Shown: one piece after another, positions 23,807-32,036 of the stretch
Layout: each line of letters opens with the position of its first letter
Numbering within the stretch: position 1 is the first letter of the stretch
Assembly (NCBI GenBank): GCA_934120645.1
Contig: CAKOUO010000008.1
Span: forward strand, 1-64,000
Length of the DNA: 64,000 nucleotides
DNA from: an uncultured Clostridia bacterium
GTDB lineage: Bacteria > Bacillota > Clostridia > TANB77 > CAG-508
Reading direction: 5' to 3'
Translations under genes and position numbers: made by a program
The notes under the pieces: generated by a model
What the model was told of the DNA's origin: nothing
Seen by the model: only the letters and a program-made list of their open reading frames with translations
Database searches by the model: none

Positions 23807-24877
23807 TTATTCTATCAAAATTTTTCTTGCCTCTTCCTGTATTTCTTCAGGAATTGCTAATTGATAGATTTCGTTGATAAATTTAATTTTCTCAACATCA
23901 TACCTAATTTGGTTATTAACCACTACTAATTTTACAACTCTTATTTCTCTAGCTTTTTTACGTCTCATTAACAAGATTATATAGTCAATTTGGTTTAATC
24001 CTATTTTATCTAGTTTTTTTACTACTTGTTTTTTGTTTTGCTTTACAAAATAAACTTGTGTATTAGGATTAAATTTCCTTATTAAAATTTGTTCCTCTAT
24101 AAGTTTAAAACTCACTCCATACAAGTTAATTTTATTTTTTATTTTGTCTTTTTCACTTTTTACATTGCATTTTTTAGGTTCTTCTGATTTTTTTGTCTCA
24201 ACTACCTTTTTCTTCTTATTATTCTTTTTTGTTTTTTTAGCTTTGTTAATAAATAAAATATATTCTAGACCATAACAATTTGCTCTATTAGCCAAATTTA
24301 TATCAGCTGTAAGTAATGTTGGTCTTTTTTCTTCTGGAAGATTACTTAAATAATATAAAACCTTGTTATCTACATATTTATCTCTTCCTGCGTCTAATAC
24401 CTTCTTATATTTGCATTCACTAGCTATCTTTCCTTTATATTTTATTATATGGGTACTCAGATAATTATTTTTACTAGTTATATTTTTTTTATATTTTATT
24501 TTTCTTTGTACCTTTTCCATTTCTTTAAGTATAGACTCAATAACTATTACTTTTTCGCTTTTTTCAATTACTTCTATACTCTGTTTAAACTGTAATGCAC
24601 ACGTATCCATAATAATAAAATTTGGATTTGCATTTGCCGAAAATATAAATGTTTTTCTCTTTAATAGTTCATATCTTGCTTTTTCTGCTTTTTCCTCTTC
24701 TGCCTCTTTTCTATCATTCTGTCTAAGCTTCCATTTTAGCTTAATTGCTTCAATTTCTTCAAAACCTAACTCTTTAAAATATTCAGTTGTAATAATATTA
24801 GGAAAATCATTTATTGTTCTTTGTATTTCTTTTGTTGATTTTCCAATCCGGATAAGAACTTCTATAGTTTTCCTCAT
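23807..24877 (-). CDS. PIN-domain protein with a lysine-rich linker
   Basis: About 356 residues. A PIN-type ribonuclease core spans about 85-215, with acidic residues IIMDTCALQF (about 91), VIESILKEME, DKYVDNKVLYYL and LLTADINLANRANCYGLEYI, the usual set of four. Before it is a charged helical region (residues 1-80). After it comes a Lys-rich linker (KAKKTKKNNKKKK) and a C-terminal domain of about 110 residues I do not recognise. No antitoxin-sized gene adjoins it, so a VapC-type role is unlikely; RNA processing is more plausible. The start at 24877 has AGAAGGAGGT about 12 nt upstream; an in-frame GTG at 24910 precedes that site. Confidence 0.75.
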   Translation of the reverse strand: MRKTIEVLIRIGKSTKEIQRTINDFPNIITTEYFKELGFEEIEAIKLKWKLRQNDRKEAEEEKAEKARYELLKRKTFIFSANANPNFIIMDTCALQFKQSIEVIEKSEKVIVIESILKEMEKVQRKIKYKKNITSKNNYLSTHIIKYKGKIASECKYKKVLDAGRDKYVDNKVLYYLSNLPEEKRPTLLTADINLANRANCYGLEYILFINKAKKTKKNNKKKKVVETKKSEEPKKCNVKSEKDKIKNKINLYGVSFKLIEEQILIRKFNPNTQVYFVKQNKKQVVKKLDKIGLNQIDYIILLMRRKKAREIRVVKLVVVNNQIRYDVEKIKFINEIYQLAIPEEIQEEARKILIE

Positions 24878-24941
24878 ATAATAGTAGTAACCTCCTTCTC
24901 TGCTATACACTAGCTTTCTTGTTTATATTGCAATCGTTTAT

Positions 24942-24970
24942 ATTCTATCATATTATGTAAATAATTGCAA
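24942..24970 (-). promoter_or_regulatory. Promoter of the PIN-domain gene
   Basis: Minus strand TTGCAA (24965-24970), 17-nt spacer, TAGAAT (24942-24947). Confidence 0.65.
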
Positions 24971-24973
24971 TAA

Positions 24974-25006
24974 AAATGAGCAATTACTATACTTAATTAC
25001 TCATTT
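24974..25006 (-). terminator. aspS terminator
   Basis: Stem AAATGAGTAATT / AATTGCTCATTT with a 9-nt loop followed by TTATTG on the minus strand, 13 bp past the aspS stop. Confidence 0.8.
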
Positions 25007-25018
25007 TGTTTTAATCTT

Positions 25019-26770
25019 TTATTTTTCATTAATATCTAACTTAATATGAACATCTTTTAATTGTTGTTCAGAAACAACTGATGGTGCTCTCATAAGTAAA
25101 TCTCTTGCTCTCTTATTTTTAGGGAATGCTATTACTTCTCTAATATTTTGAGAATCTTCAATTAACATTACCATTCTATCTACCCCAGGTGCTGCCCCAG
25201 CATGTGGTGGTGTTCCATATTGGAAAGCATTATATAATGCACCAAATCTATTTTTAACATCTTCTTCTTTGTATCCTGCAATTTCAAAAGCTTTTACCAT
25301 TATTTCTGGATTATGGTTTCTTACTGCTCCTGAAGCCATTTCATACCCATTACATACTAAGTCATATTGATATGCTAATATATCTAGTGGATCTTTTGTT
25401 TCTAATGCTTCCATTCCGCCTTGTGGCATTGAGAATGGATTATGGTTAAAATCTATTGTTCCTTCATCTGATAATTCATACATTGGGAAATCAACTATGT
25501 AGCAGAATCTGTAAACATCTTTTTCTAGTAAGTCTAATCTCTTTCCTAATTCAATTCTAACTAAACCTGCTATTTTTTGTGCTGTTTTAAATTCATCTGC
25601 TATAAAGAATACACTTGAGTTTTTGCTCATTCCAAATTCATTTACTAATTGGTCTTTTATTTCCTCTGTAATGAATTTGGCAATTCCTCCTGTAACTTCT
25701 CCTGATTCTTCGTATTTTGTCCAAGCTAAGCCTTTTGCTCCAACTTCATCTGATGTAGCATATTCTGTCATTTTATCAAAGAATTTTCTTCCTTGCTCTG
25801 CTCCATTTGGAACTATTATTGCTTTTATTGTTTTTCCTTCAAATGCTTTGAAATCTGAATTAGCAAAACATTTTGTTACATCTTGTATTATTAATGGATT
25901 TCTTAAATCTGGTTTATCAATTCCGTATTTTTCCATTGCTTCTCTATATGGAATTTTTATAAATGGTCCTTCATCAACTTTCCATGTTGTAAATTTTTTG
26001 AATGTATATGGTACAACTTCTTCAATTACTTTAAATACATCTTCTTGGGTTGCAAAGCTCATTTCAAAGTCTAATTGATAAAATTCTCCTGGTGCTCTAT
26101 CTGCTCTTGGATCTTCATCTCTAAAACATGGTGCTATTTGGAAATATTTATCAAATCCAGATACCATTAACAATTGTTTAAATTGTTGTGGTGCTTGTGG
26201 TAATGCATAAAATTCTCCTGGATTTAGTCTACTTGGTACTAAATAGTCTCTTGCTCCTTCTGGTGATGAATTTGCTAATATTGGTGTTTGAATTTCTGCA
26301 AATCCTAATTCATCCATCTTGTCTCTTAATGTTTTTAAAATTTTTGAACGAAGTAAAATATTGTTATGTAATTTTTCGTTTCTTAGGTCTAAAAATCTAT
26401 ATTCTAGTCTTAAATCTTCTCTTACTTCTTGGTCTGTATTTATTTCAAATGGAAGTACATTTTTGCATTTTCCTAATACTTCTATTTTGTTTGCTATTAC
26501 TTCTATTTCACCTGTTGGAATTTTTGTGTTTTTGTTGCTTCTTTCCACAACTTTTCCCGAAATGTGGATACAACTTTCTGTTGTTAGTTCTTTTGCTTGT
26601 TTTTGTAATTCTTCATCATTTATTACAATTTGTGTTATTCCGAATTGATCTCTTAAATCAATAAATACCATTGCTCCTAAATCTCTTATTTTTTGTATCC
26701 ACCCTGCTAGTTCTACTGTTTCATTTACATTTGATATATTTAATTCTCCACATGTTTTTGTTCTATACAT
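25019..26770 (-). CDS. aspS: Aspartyl-tRNA synthetase, bacterial type
   Basis: Class II synthetase of about 583 residues: an OB-fold anticodon domain (VELAGWIQKIRDLGAMVFID), motif 2 (FRDEDPRADRAPGEFYQLD), the GAD insertion about 280-420, and motif 3 (PPHAGAAPGVDRMVM). Whether it also charges Asn-tRNA cannot be decided here. The start at 26770 has GGAGGAAAAACA; an upstream ATG at 26794 would place that site inside the coding region. Its own promoter is at 26804-26832. There is no T-box in the 5' leader. Confidence 0.97.
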   Translation of the reverse strand: MYRTKTCGELNISNVNETVELAGWIQKIRDLGAMVFIDLRDQFGITQIVINDEELQKQAKELTTESCIHISGKVVERSNKNTKIPTGEIEVIANKIEVLGKCKNVLPFEINTDQEVREDLRLEYRFLDLRNEKLHNNILLRSKILKTLRDKMDELGFAEIQTPILANSSPEGARDYLVPSRLNPGEFYALPQAPQQFKQLLMVSGFDKYFQIAPCFRDEDPRADRAPGEFYQLDFEMSFATQEDVFKVIEEVVPYTFKKFTTWKVDEGPFIKIPYREAMEKYGIDKPDLRNPLIIQDVTKCFANSDFKAFEGKTIKAIIVPNGAEQGRKFFDKMTEYATSDEVGAKGLAWTKYEESGEVTGGIAKFITEEIKDQLVNEFGMSKNSSVFFIADEFKTAQKIAGLVRIELGKRLDLLEKDVYRFCYIVDFPMYELSDEGTIDFNHNPFSMPQGGMEALETKDPLDILAYQYDLVCNGYEMASGAVRNHNPEIMVKAFEIAGYKEEDVKNRFGALYNAFQYGTPPHAGAAPGVDRMVMLIEDSQNIREVIAFPKNKRARDLLMRAPSVVSEQQLKDVHIKLDINEK

Positions 26771-26803
26771 TGTTTTTCCTCCAAATTTTTTCATTTGCTA
26801 TAT

Positions 26804-26832
26804 ATAATATCACATTTTTCTTTATTTTACAA
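26804..26832 (-). promoter_or_regulatory. aspS promoter
   Basis: Minus strand TTGTAA (26827-26832), 17-nt spacer, TATTAT (26804-26809). Divergent from the promoter at 26840. Confidence 0.65.
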
Positions 26833-26839
26833 TTATTCG

Positions 26840-26868
26840 TTGAACTTATTTATTTTTTATGATACAAT
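26840..26868 (+). promoter_or_regulatory. Promoter of the HD-GYP gene
   Basis: TTGAAC (26840-26845), 17-nt spacer, TACAAT (26863-26868). Confidence 0.7.
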
Positions 26869-26909
26869 TTTTTTAGATTTATATATATTAATTAAAAAAG
26901 GAGATTAAA

Positions 26910-27887
26910 ATGTCAAAAGAGATTTTTGATTTTTATGATAGAACTAGTTTAAAATCTTACAATTTAGATAAAACTATGCAATATCAATTAAATATTTTAG
27001 GAAGTTTGGATGTTTTTACTAGAAAGCACTCTGAAAATGTTGCTAGTATTGTTTGTAGAATTTGTCAATATTTACATTGTACTAAAAGTTTTACTGAATA
27101 TTGCACAATTTGTGCCTATTTACATGATATTGGTAAACAATTTATTCCCCCTTCTATATTGCAAAAGCCTTCTAGACTTACTGATGAAGAATATGAAGTT
27201 ATGAAAACTCATACTACTTTAGGATATAAAATTTGTATGGATGATTTAAAATTACGTCCTTATGCAGCTGGTCCAATTTATCATCATGAGGCATTAAATG
27301 GTACTGGTTACCCTAAAGGATTAACAAAAAAAGATATTCCTTACGAGGGTCAAATTATTCGTGTTGCAGATGAGTATGATGCTATTGTAAGTAAAAGACA
27401 GTATAAAACACATATTGGAATTTCTGATACTTTGAAAATATTAATTGATGAAACAAAGCCTGTTAAAAATTCTGATGCTATTAAAATTTTAGTAAGTGAA
27501 ACAAAACCAGAACATAATCCTCAAGGTAATATTAAAGATCCTTCTGTTGGTAAAAATAATCCTATTATAGTTAAGGCTTTAATAAAAGTTGTTATTGATG
27601 ATACTGAATATGAAATTTCATGTATTATGGATTATTTAAAGGATTTAAAAGCTGAAATAAAAAGACTTAAACAGATTGATAATTATTCTAAAAAGATGAA
27701 TTCTTCTAATAGTGAAAAACGTAAAAATTATTATTTAGAAGGTATGAAGTGTTTACTTGTTGGAAGTGAAACAGTTGAAAATTATTCAGAAGTTTTAAAT
27801 TCTTATGAGAACATTTTGGCTAATAAAAAAGCACATATAGATAATTTGTTTAATGAAATTAAAATTATAAAAAAACTTAAAGTTTAA
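26910..27887 (+). CDS. HD-GYP-type phosphodiesterase-like protein
   Basis: 325 residues. The HD core is at LHDIGKQFIPP (about 71-80), with upstream FTRKHSENVAS supplying a His, and the GYP motif is complete in HHEALNGTGYPKGL (about 125-138). Such domains hydrolyse cyclic dinucleotides. No receiver, PAS or membrane part is attached. From about 175 the usual end of the domain is interrupted by a tandem duplication (KILIDETKP...KILVSETKP) and a 60-residue polar stretch before a helical C-terminus. AAAGGAG fixes the start. Single-gene unit with its own promoter and strong terminator. Confidence 0.85.
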   Translation: MSKEIFDFYDRTSLKSYNLDKTMQYQLNILGSLDVFTRKHSENVASIVCRICQYLHCTKSFTEYCTICAYLHDIGKQFIPPSILQKPSRLTDEEYEVMKTHTTLGYKICMDDLKLRPYAAGPIYHHEALNGTGYPKGLTKKDIPYEGQIIRVADEYDAIVSKRQYKTHIGISDTLKILIDETKPVKNSDAIKILVSETKPEHNPQGNIKDPSVGKNNPIIVKALIKVVIDDTEYEISCIMDYLKDLKAEIKRLKQIDNYSKKMNSSNSEKRKNYYLEGMKCLLVGSETVENYSEVLNSYENILANKKAHIDNLFNEIKIIKKLKV

Positions 27888-27889
27888 TA

Positions 27890-27930
27890 AAAAGCTTATA
27901 AATAGAAATTTTCTATTTATAAGCTTTTTT
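27890..27930 (+). terminator. Terminator of the HD-GYP gene
   Basis: Perfect long stem AAAAGCTTATAAATAGAAA with its complement, then TTTTTTT. Also faces the end of the mazF-like gene. Confidence 0.92.
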
Positions 27931-28281
27931 TTACTCTTCTAATCCAAAACTTACCCCTAGTGCATTATTTATTTTATTTATTATTTTTTCATCTTCAATA
28001 TGTCCTATCTTTTCCTTTAGTCTACTTTTATCTATTGTTCTAATTTGTTCTGCTAAAACTACAGAGTCACTTTTTAATCCGCATTTTTCTGAGTTTATTT
28101 CTATATGTGTTGGTAGTTTTGTTTTACTAGTTTGCGAAGTTATAGCTGCAGCAATTACTGTTGGGCTATACTTATTACCTAAGTCATTTTGTATTATTAA
28201 AACTGGTCTTATTCCACCTTGTTCAGAACCTACAACTGGACTTAAATCTGCATAAAACATGTCTCCTCTTTTTATTATCAT
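27931..28281 (-). CDS. MazF/NdoA (PemK-like) endoribonuclease toxin
   Basis: 116 residues of the PemK/MazF fold: IKRGDMFYADLSPVVGSEQG at the N-terminus, RPVLIIQND, the VIAAAIT strand with SQTSKTKLPTHIEI, and the acidic VLAEQIRTIDKSRL helix. This matches Gram-positive NdoA (EndoA), a sequence-specific mRNA interferase. The ATG at 28281 follows TTAGGAGTG; a GTG at 28290 is in frame. In Bacillus a ndoAI antitoxin gene lies just upstream; here the upstream gene is a membrane-anchored GerS-like protein and no antitoxin-sized frame is seen. The antitoxin may be elsewhere. Confidence 0.92.
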   Translation of the reverse strand: MIIKRGDMFYADLSPVVGSEQGGIRPVLIIQNDLGNKYSPTVIAAAITSQTSKTKLPTHIEINSEKCGLKSDSVVLAEQIRTIDKSRLKEKIGHIEDEKIINKINNALGVSFGLEE

Positions 28282-28351
28282 ATTCTTCACTCCTAATATT
28301 GGTATGTGTCAAGTTTGTGTTTTTTTATATTAGTTGAAGATAAATATGGTT

Positions 28352-29071
28352 TTATATTTCTTTTGAAATCTCTTGTGTTTCAAATGCATATACTTTTTTA
28401 TTATTTGAATTGTTTATATTTATCTCATTATATATTATGTAGATTATTACATTTTGGTTAGTATCTTTTATTTCCATTTTTTCTGGGTTTCCAGTTTCTT
28501 TTGATACATATAGAGTTTCATATTTTTGATATTTATTTTCTACTTTAGAGGTTGTTTGCATTACTATTTTGTTATTTTCTTCTTTAAATTTTGAATTTGA
28601 ATTATTTTTATAGTCTTGTATAAAATTGCTTAAATCTAAACTATTTTGAGTTATGTCTTTATAGTTTTCTATTATTTTGGTTAGACTTAAGTTTGTGTTT
28701 TCTATTTTTAAATTATTTCCTTCTTTTATTATTTTTACTCCTTGTATATTGCTTGGTTCTAATACCTCTTGAGTGCTTTCTTTTTCTTGTATGTAAGTCT
28801 GTTTGATTTTGTATTTATTACTGTTTTTGTTACTTTTTACTTCTACATCTATTTTGCTTTCATATGAACTAATATTTAAAATGTAATTTACTATTTCTTG
28901 ACTAGTACTATTGTTTCCAATTTTTGAAATTTTAGACGTTTTATTATTAATTTTTATTAAAAAAATTATTGATGTTATTATAACTAATGTTATTATTGAA
29001 ATGATGATAGTTATTTTTCTTTTGCTTGTTTTTTTATACTTATTTGCGTAATTTTTTTTGTTTTTCAACAT
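28352..29071 (-). CDS. Membrane-anchored GerS-like (LolA-fold) protein
   Basis: 239 residues: a basic N-terminus, one membrane segment (about 20-41), then an exported domain with the pattern NISSYESKIDVEVKSNKNSN, QTYIQEKESTQEVLEPSNIQ, GVKIIKEGNNLKIEN and NSLDLSNFIQDY. This resembles the GerS germination/sporulation proteins of Clostridia, which have a LolA-like beta fold. GerS is a lipoprotein, whereas here there is no lipobox Cys, so it is an anchored relative. AGGAGGC precedes the ATG. A shared 20-bp motif lies about 77 nt upstream (29149-29168). Confidence 0.6.
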   Translation of the reverse strand: MLKNKKNYANKYKKTSKRKITIIISIITLVIITSIIFLIKINNKTSKISKIGNNSTSQEIVNYILNISSYESKIDVEVKSNKNSNKYKIKQTYIQEKESTQEVLEPSNIQGVKIIKEGNNLKIENTNLSLTKIIENYKDITQNSLDLSNFIQDYKNNSNSKFKEENNKIVMQTTSKVENKYQKYETLYVSKETGNPEKMEIKDTNQNVIIYIIYNEININNSNNKKVYAFETQEISKEI

Positions 29072-29148
29072 AAAAAAAGCCTCCTAAAAATTAATTCTTA
29101 TTTAATTTTTATTAGACTTTTTTATTTTTAATGTTTATTTTTTATTCA

Positions 29149-29168
29149 TTTTCGCCGCAATTTTTGAC
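29149..29168 (-). promoter_or_regulatory. Conserved 20-bp motif, copy 1
   Basis: Plus strand TTTTCGCCGCAATTTTTGAC. The same sequence with one change is at 41312-41331. Both lie about 77 nt before a minus-strand start codon. The rest of the 213-bp gap (29072-29285) holds only the dusB terminator. Confidence 0.55.
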
Positions 29169-29276
29169 TTTTTTTAATATTATTTTCCATATAATTGTAA
29201 TTCATAAATATTAGGTCTTACAGATATTTCAAAGCCATATGGAAATGCTAAAAAGATACAATAAATGACAAAAAAA

Positions 29277-29299
29277 TGGGACAAATTAAATCTGTCCCA
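29277..29299 (-). terminator. dusB terminator, overlapping the stop codon
   Basis: Stem TGGGACA / TGTCCCA followed by TTTTTTG on the minus strand. The dusB stop TAA is in the loop. Confidence 0.85.
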
Positions 29300-30272
29300 C
29301 TTGACCCAAAAAATATTCTTCTACTTTTTGCATTAATTTATTTTTGTCTTCTATTTTATTTATTTCATTTCTAAATTCACTTGAATTTGCCATATTTTTT
29401 GTATACCATGCTATATGTTTTCTCATTTCTCTAATTGCTGTTATTTCTTCTTTATTTTTTAGTTCTAAATTTATATGTTCTTTTATAACTTGTAATTTTT
29501 CATCATTTTTTATTTCTGGAAGTTTTTTTCCTGTTTTCAAATAATTTATTATTCTTTTAAAAATCCATGGATTTCCAAATGTTCCTCTTCCTATCATAAT
29601 TCCGTCTACTCCTGTATATTCAAACATCCTTAATGCAGTTTCTTCGTCTACTATGTCTCCGTTTCCTATTACAGGAATTTTTACGTTTTCTTTTACTTTC
29701 TTTATGATATCTAAGTCTGCTTTTCCTGAGTACATTTCAGATCTTGTTCTTCCGTGTATTGTTATTGCAGAAACTCCTGCCGTTTCTGCCATTTTCGCAT
29801 ATTCTACTGCTACAATGTTATTTAAGTCCCATCCTTTTCTTAATTTTAATGTTACAGGTTTACTTGAATTTTTTACAACTGCTTTTATTATCTTTTCTGC
29901 TTTTTCTATATCTAATAATAATTTACTTCCATCTCCATTTTTTACAACTTTTGGAGCTGGACACCCCATGTTTATATCAACAATATCTGCTAATTTGCTT
30001 ACATATTTAGCTGCAAATCCCATAGTTTCTTCATCACTACCAAATATTTGCATACTTATTGGTCTTTTTTCTCCTTCTGTATTAAGCAATAATTTTGTTT
30101 TAGTATCATTATAAAATATTGCTTTACTGCTTACCATCTCTGTGCAAACAAGTCCTGGGCCAAATTTTTTACAAATCTTACGAAAAGGCAGGTCTGTTAC
30201 ACCTGCCATAGGAGCTAATATTAAATTATTTTCTAATTCTACATTTCCTATTTTTAATTTTTTTAAATACAT
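29286..30272 (-). CDS. dusB: tRNA-dihydrouridine synthase, DusB type
   Basis: FMN enzyme reducing uridines of the tRNA D-loop. About 328 residues with LAPMAGVTDLPFRKIC, DINMGCPAPKV (catalytic Cys), VTLKLRKGWD, ITIHGRTRSEMYSGKA and IPVIGNGDI. The start at 30272 has TTGGAGGAATTA. Reading back to 30323 adds only codons of the hairpin repeat at 30291. It is the last gene of the minD-minE-rodA-dusB run. Confidence 0.95.
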   Translation of the reverse strand: MYLKKLKIGNVELENNLILAPMAGVTDLPFRKICKKFGPGLVCTEMVSSKAIFYNDTKTKLLLNTEGEKRPISMQIFGSDEETMGFAAKYVSKLADIVDINMGCPAPKVVKNGDGSKLLLDIEKAEKIIKAVVKNSSKPVTLKLRKGWDLNNIVAVEYAKMAETAGVSAITIHGRTRSEMYSGKADLDIIKKVKENVKIPVIGNGDIVDEETALRMFEYTGVDGIMIGRGTFGNPWIFKRIINYLKTGKKLPEIKNDEKLQVIKEHINLELKNKEEITAIREMRKHIAWYTKNMANSSEFRNEINKIEDKNKLMQKVEEYFLGQVGQI

Positions 30273-30290
30273 TAATTCCTCCAAGTTAAA

Positions 30291-30323
30291 ATGTCCTTTT
30301 GGGAAACGTCCCCAAAAGGACAT
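30291..30323. repeat. Hairpin repeat between rodA and dusB
   Basis: Imperfect palindrome with arms ATGTCCTTTTGGG and CCCCAAAAGGACAT around AAACGT. One unit of the family that occurs as an inverted pair at 18065-18160. It touches the rodA stop codon and gives a spurious dusB start. Confidence 0.88.
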
Positions 30324-31429
30324 TATTTAACAAATATTGTTTTTTGTCTTTTACTGCTTATGTTTAATAATATTCCTATTAAAATATAACTTGTTATTAG
30401 TGAGCTTCCTCCATAACTTATAAATAATAGTGGTACACCTGTTATTGGTAATAGTCCCATTACCATTCCTATATTTTCTACCATATGGAAGAAAAATATT
30501 CCTGCTATTCCTGATGCAATCAATGCTCCTATATTATCTTTTGCTGTTTTGGCTACATATAGTGCCTTTGTTACCAGAAATACATATAAAATTATTATTG
30601 TTCCGGCTACTATAAATCCCATTTCTTCTCCTATTACTGAGAATATGAAGTCTGTTGTTTTTGGGTATAGGTATCCTAATTGTGTTTGGTTTCCTTTTAG
30701 TATTCCCATACCTGTTAATCTTCCTGCTCCTATTGCAAGTTTTGATTGTATTATATTGTATCCGCTTCCTCTAGGGTCTGATTCTGGGTTTAAAAATATG
30801 TCTATTCTTTTTTTTGCGTGTTCTGGTAATATAAAATTATATAATAATGGTATTGATATAATTGTAACTATTGCTGTTCCTATTATGTATTTCTTATCTA
30901 TTCCTGCTGTAAATAGCATCATTACTAAGGCTATACAAAAGGCCATTGCTGTTCCATAGTCTGGTTGTTTTATTATTAATATTAATGGAACTGCTAATGC
31001 TACAAATATTATTAATAGTCTGGTTGGCTTATTTATATCTTCTTTATATCTTTCTTGTATTTTTGATATTATTAATGTTAAAAATAGTATTACTACTATT
31101 TTTGCAAATTCTGATGGTTGAAATGAAAATATTCCTATATTAAACCAACTTGTGGCACCATTTACTGGTTTTGTAAATAATACTGCTATTAATAATATAA
31201 GAAATACTCCATAAAAAATTGGTGACAGCTTTACTAATGTTTCATAATTTATTAGCATTACTATTACCATTATTATTAAACTTGCTACAAACCATATTAT
31301 TTGTTTTTTAAATTCATCATAATTTGTTTCTTGTGTTGCTGAAAATAGTGCAACTATTCCTATTATTGTTAATATAATTGCTACTATTAACAGTCCCCAT
31401 TCCATATTTTTAAATTCTCTTTTTCTCAT
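30323..31429 (-). CDS. rodA: RodA, SEDS-family peptidoglycan polymerase
   Basis: 368 residues with about ten membrane helices. It polymerises lipid II during rod elongation together with a class B PBP. SEDS hallmarks: GATSWFNIGIFSFQPSEFAK, KQPDYGTAM with the catalytic-region Asp, QSKLAIGAGRLTGMGILKG, GEEMGF and ISYGGSS near the end. RodA rather than FtsW by the short N-terminus and the min context. Starts 5 bp after minE, so one mRNA. Confidence 0.93.
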   Translation of the reverse strand: MRKREFKNMEWGLLIVAIILTIIGIVALFSATQETNYDEFKKQIIWFVASLIIMVIVMLINYETLVKLSPIFYGVFLILLIAVLFTKPVNGATSWFNIGIFSFQPSEFAKIVVILFLTLIISKIQERYKEDINKPTRLLIIFVALAVPLILIIKQPDYGTAMAFCIALVMMLFTAGIDKKYIIGTAIVTIISIPLLYNFILPEHAKKRIDIFLNPESDPRGSGYNIIQSKLAIGAGRLTGMGILKGNQTQLGYLYPKTTDFIFSVIGEEMGFIVAGTIIILYVFLVTKALYVAKTAKDNIGALIASGIAGIFFFHMVENIGMVMGLLPITGVPLLFISYGGSSLITSYILIGILLNISSKRQKTIFVK

Positions 31430-31433
31430 TAAA

Positions 31434-32012
31434 TCACTCTTTTTCCTGTTTATTTTCTGATTTAATTTCTTCTGTTGCTTCTTTTTCTTCTTGCTTTTCT
31501 TCTATAATTTCTGTTGATTTTTCTGGTTCTTCTATTTTTATTTCTTCATTTTCTGTTTTTGTTCCTACTTTTTCTTCTGGTTGTTTTTCTATTTTTGTTT
31601 CTTTATTTTCTTCTTTATTTATTTCTTTAACTGATTTTTTTTCTTTATCTTCTTTCTTTTCTTGGTTTTTCTTTTCTATATCCTTTTTGTCTATTTTTCT
31701 TGCATCATTTTTTATGTTTAGAATAGGAATATTTGCATATAATGCTGGTGCTCCATTTGTTCCATCTTCATTTTCTTGATTTGTTAATCTTACATCTATT
31801 TCACTTTCATCGACTTCTATATATTTTTTTATTACATCTATTATCTCTTGCTTCATAAGTTCTAAGAAGTCTGCTGATACATTTGCTCTATCTTGCATTA
31901 ATACTAAATGTAATCTTTCTTTTGCCGCATCTTTTGAACTTTCTTGTTGTGATTGTTTTTTTTCTTCTTTCTTGCCTATATTCTTGAAAAAGTTTATTAT
32001 ATTTTCAAACAT
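31434..32012 (-). CDS. minE: MinE with a long charged C-terminal tail
   Basis: Topological factor that drives MinD oscillation and keeps the septum at midcell. Residues 1-12 (MFENIINFFKN) are the membrane-binding amphipathic helix, 25-50 the MinD-contact region (AAKERLHLVLMQDRANV) and 50-100 the dimerisation part (IKKYIEVDESEIDVRL, ALYANIPI). Ordinary MinE ends near 90 residues. Here about 85 more residues follow, almost only Lys, Glu, Ile and Thr (EKKNQEKKEDKEKK and similar), likely disordered or single long helix. GGAGGGATAGGAAATA fixes the start; rodA follows directly. Confidence 0.92.
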   Translation of the reverse strand: MFENIINFFKNIGKKEEKKQSQQESSKDAAKERLHLVLMQDRANVSADFLELMKQEIIDVIKKYIEVDESEIDVRLTNQENEDGTNGAPALYANIPILNIKNDARKIDKKDIEKKNQEKKEDKEKKSVKEINKEENKETKIEKQPEEKVGTKTENEEIKIEEPEKSTEIIEEKQEEKEATEEIKSENKQEKE

Positions 32013-32036
32013 TATTTCCTATCCCTCCAACTTGTA

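Noticed and set aside
26771..26909. T-box leader before aspS
   Set aside because: No T-box consensus or terminator hairpin; the promoter lies about 35 nt from the start codon.
29185..29270. Short open stretch reading GFEISVRPNIYELQLYGK after dusB
   Set aside because: It reads like protein but has no start codon or ribosome site; perhaps a decayed gene remnant, too short to support.
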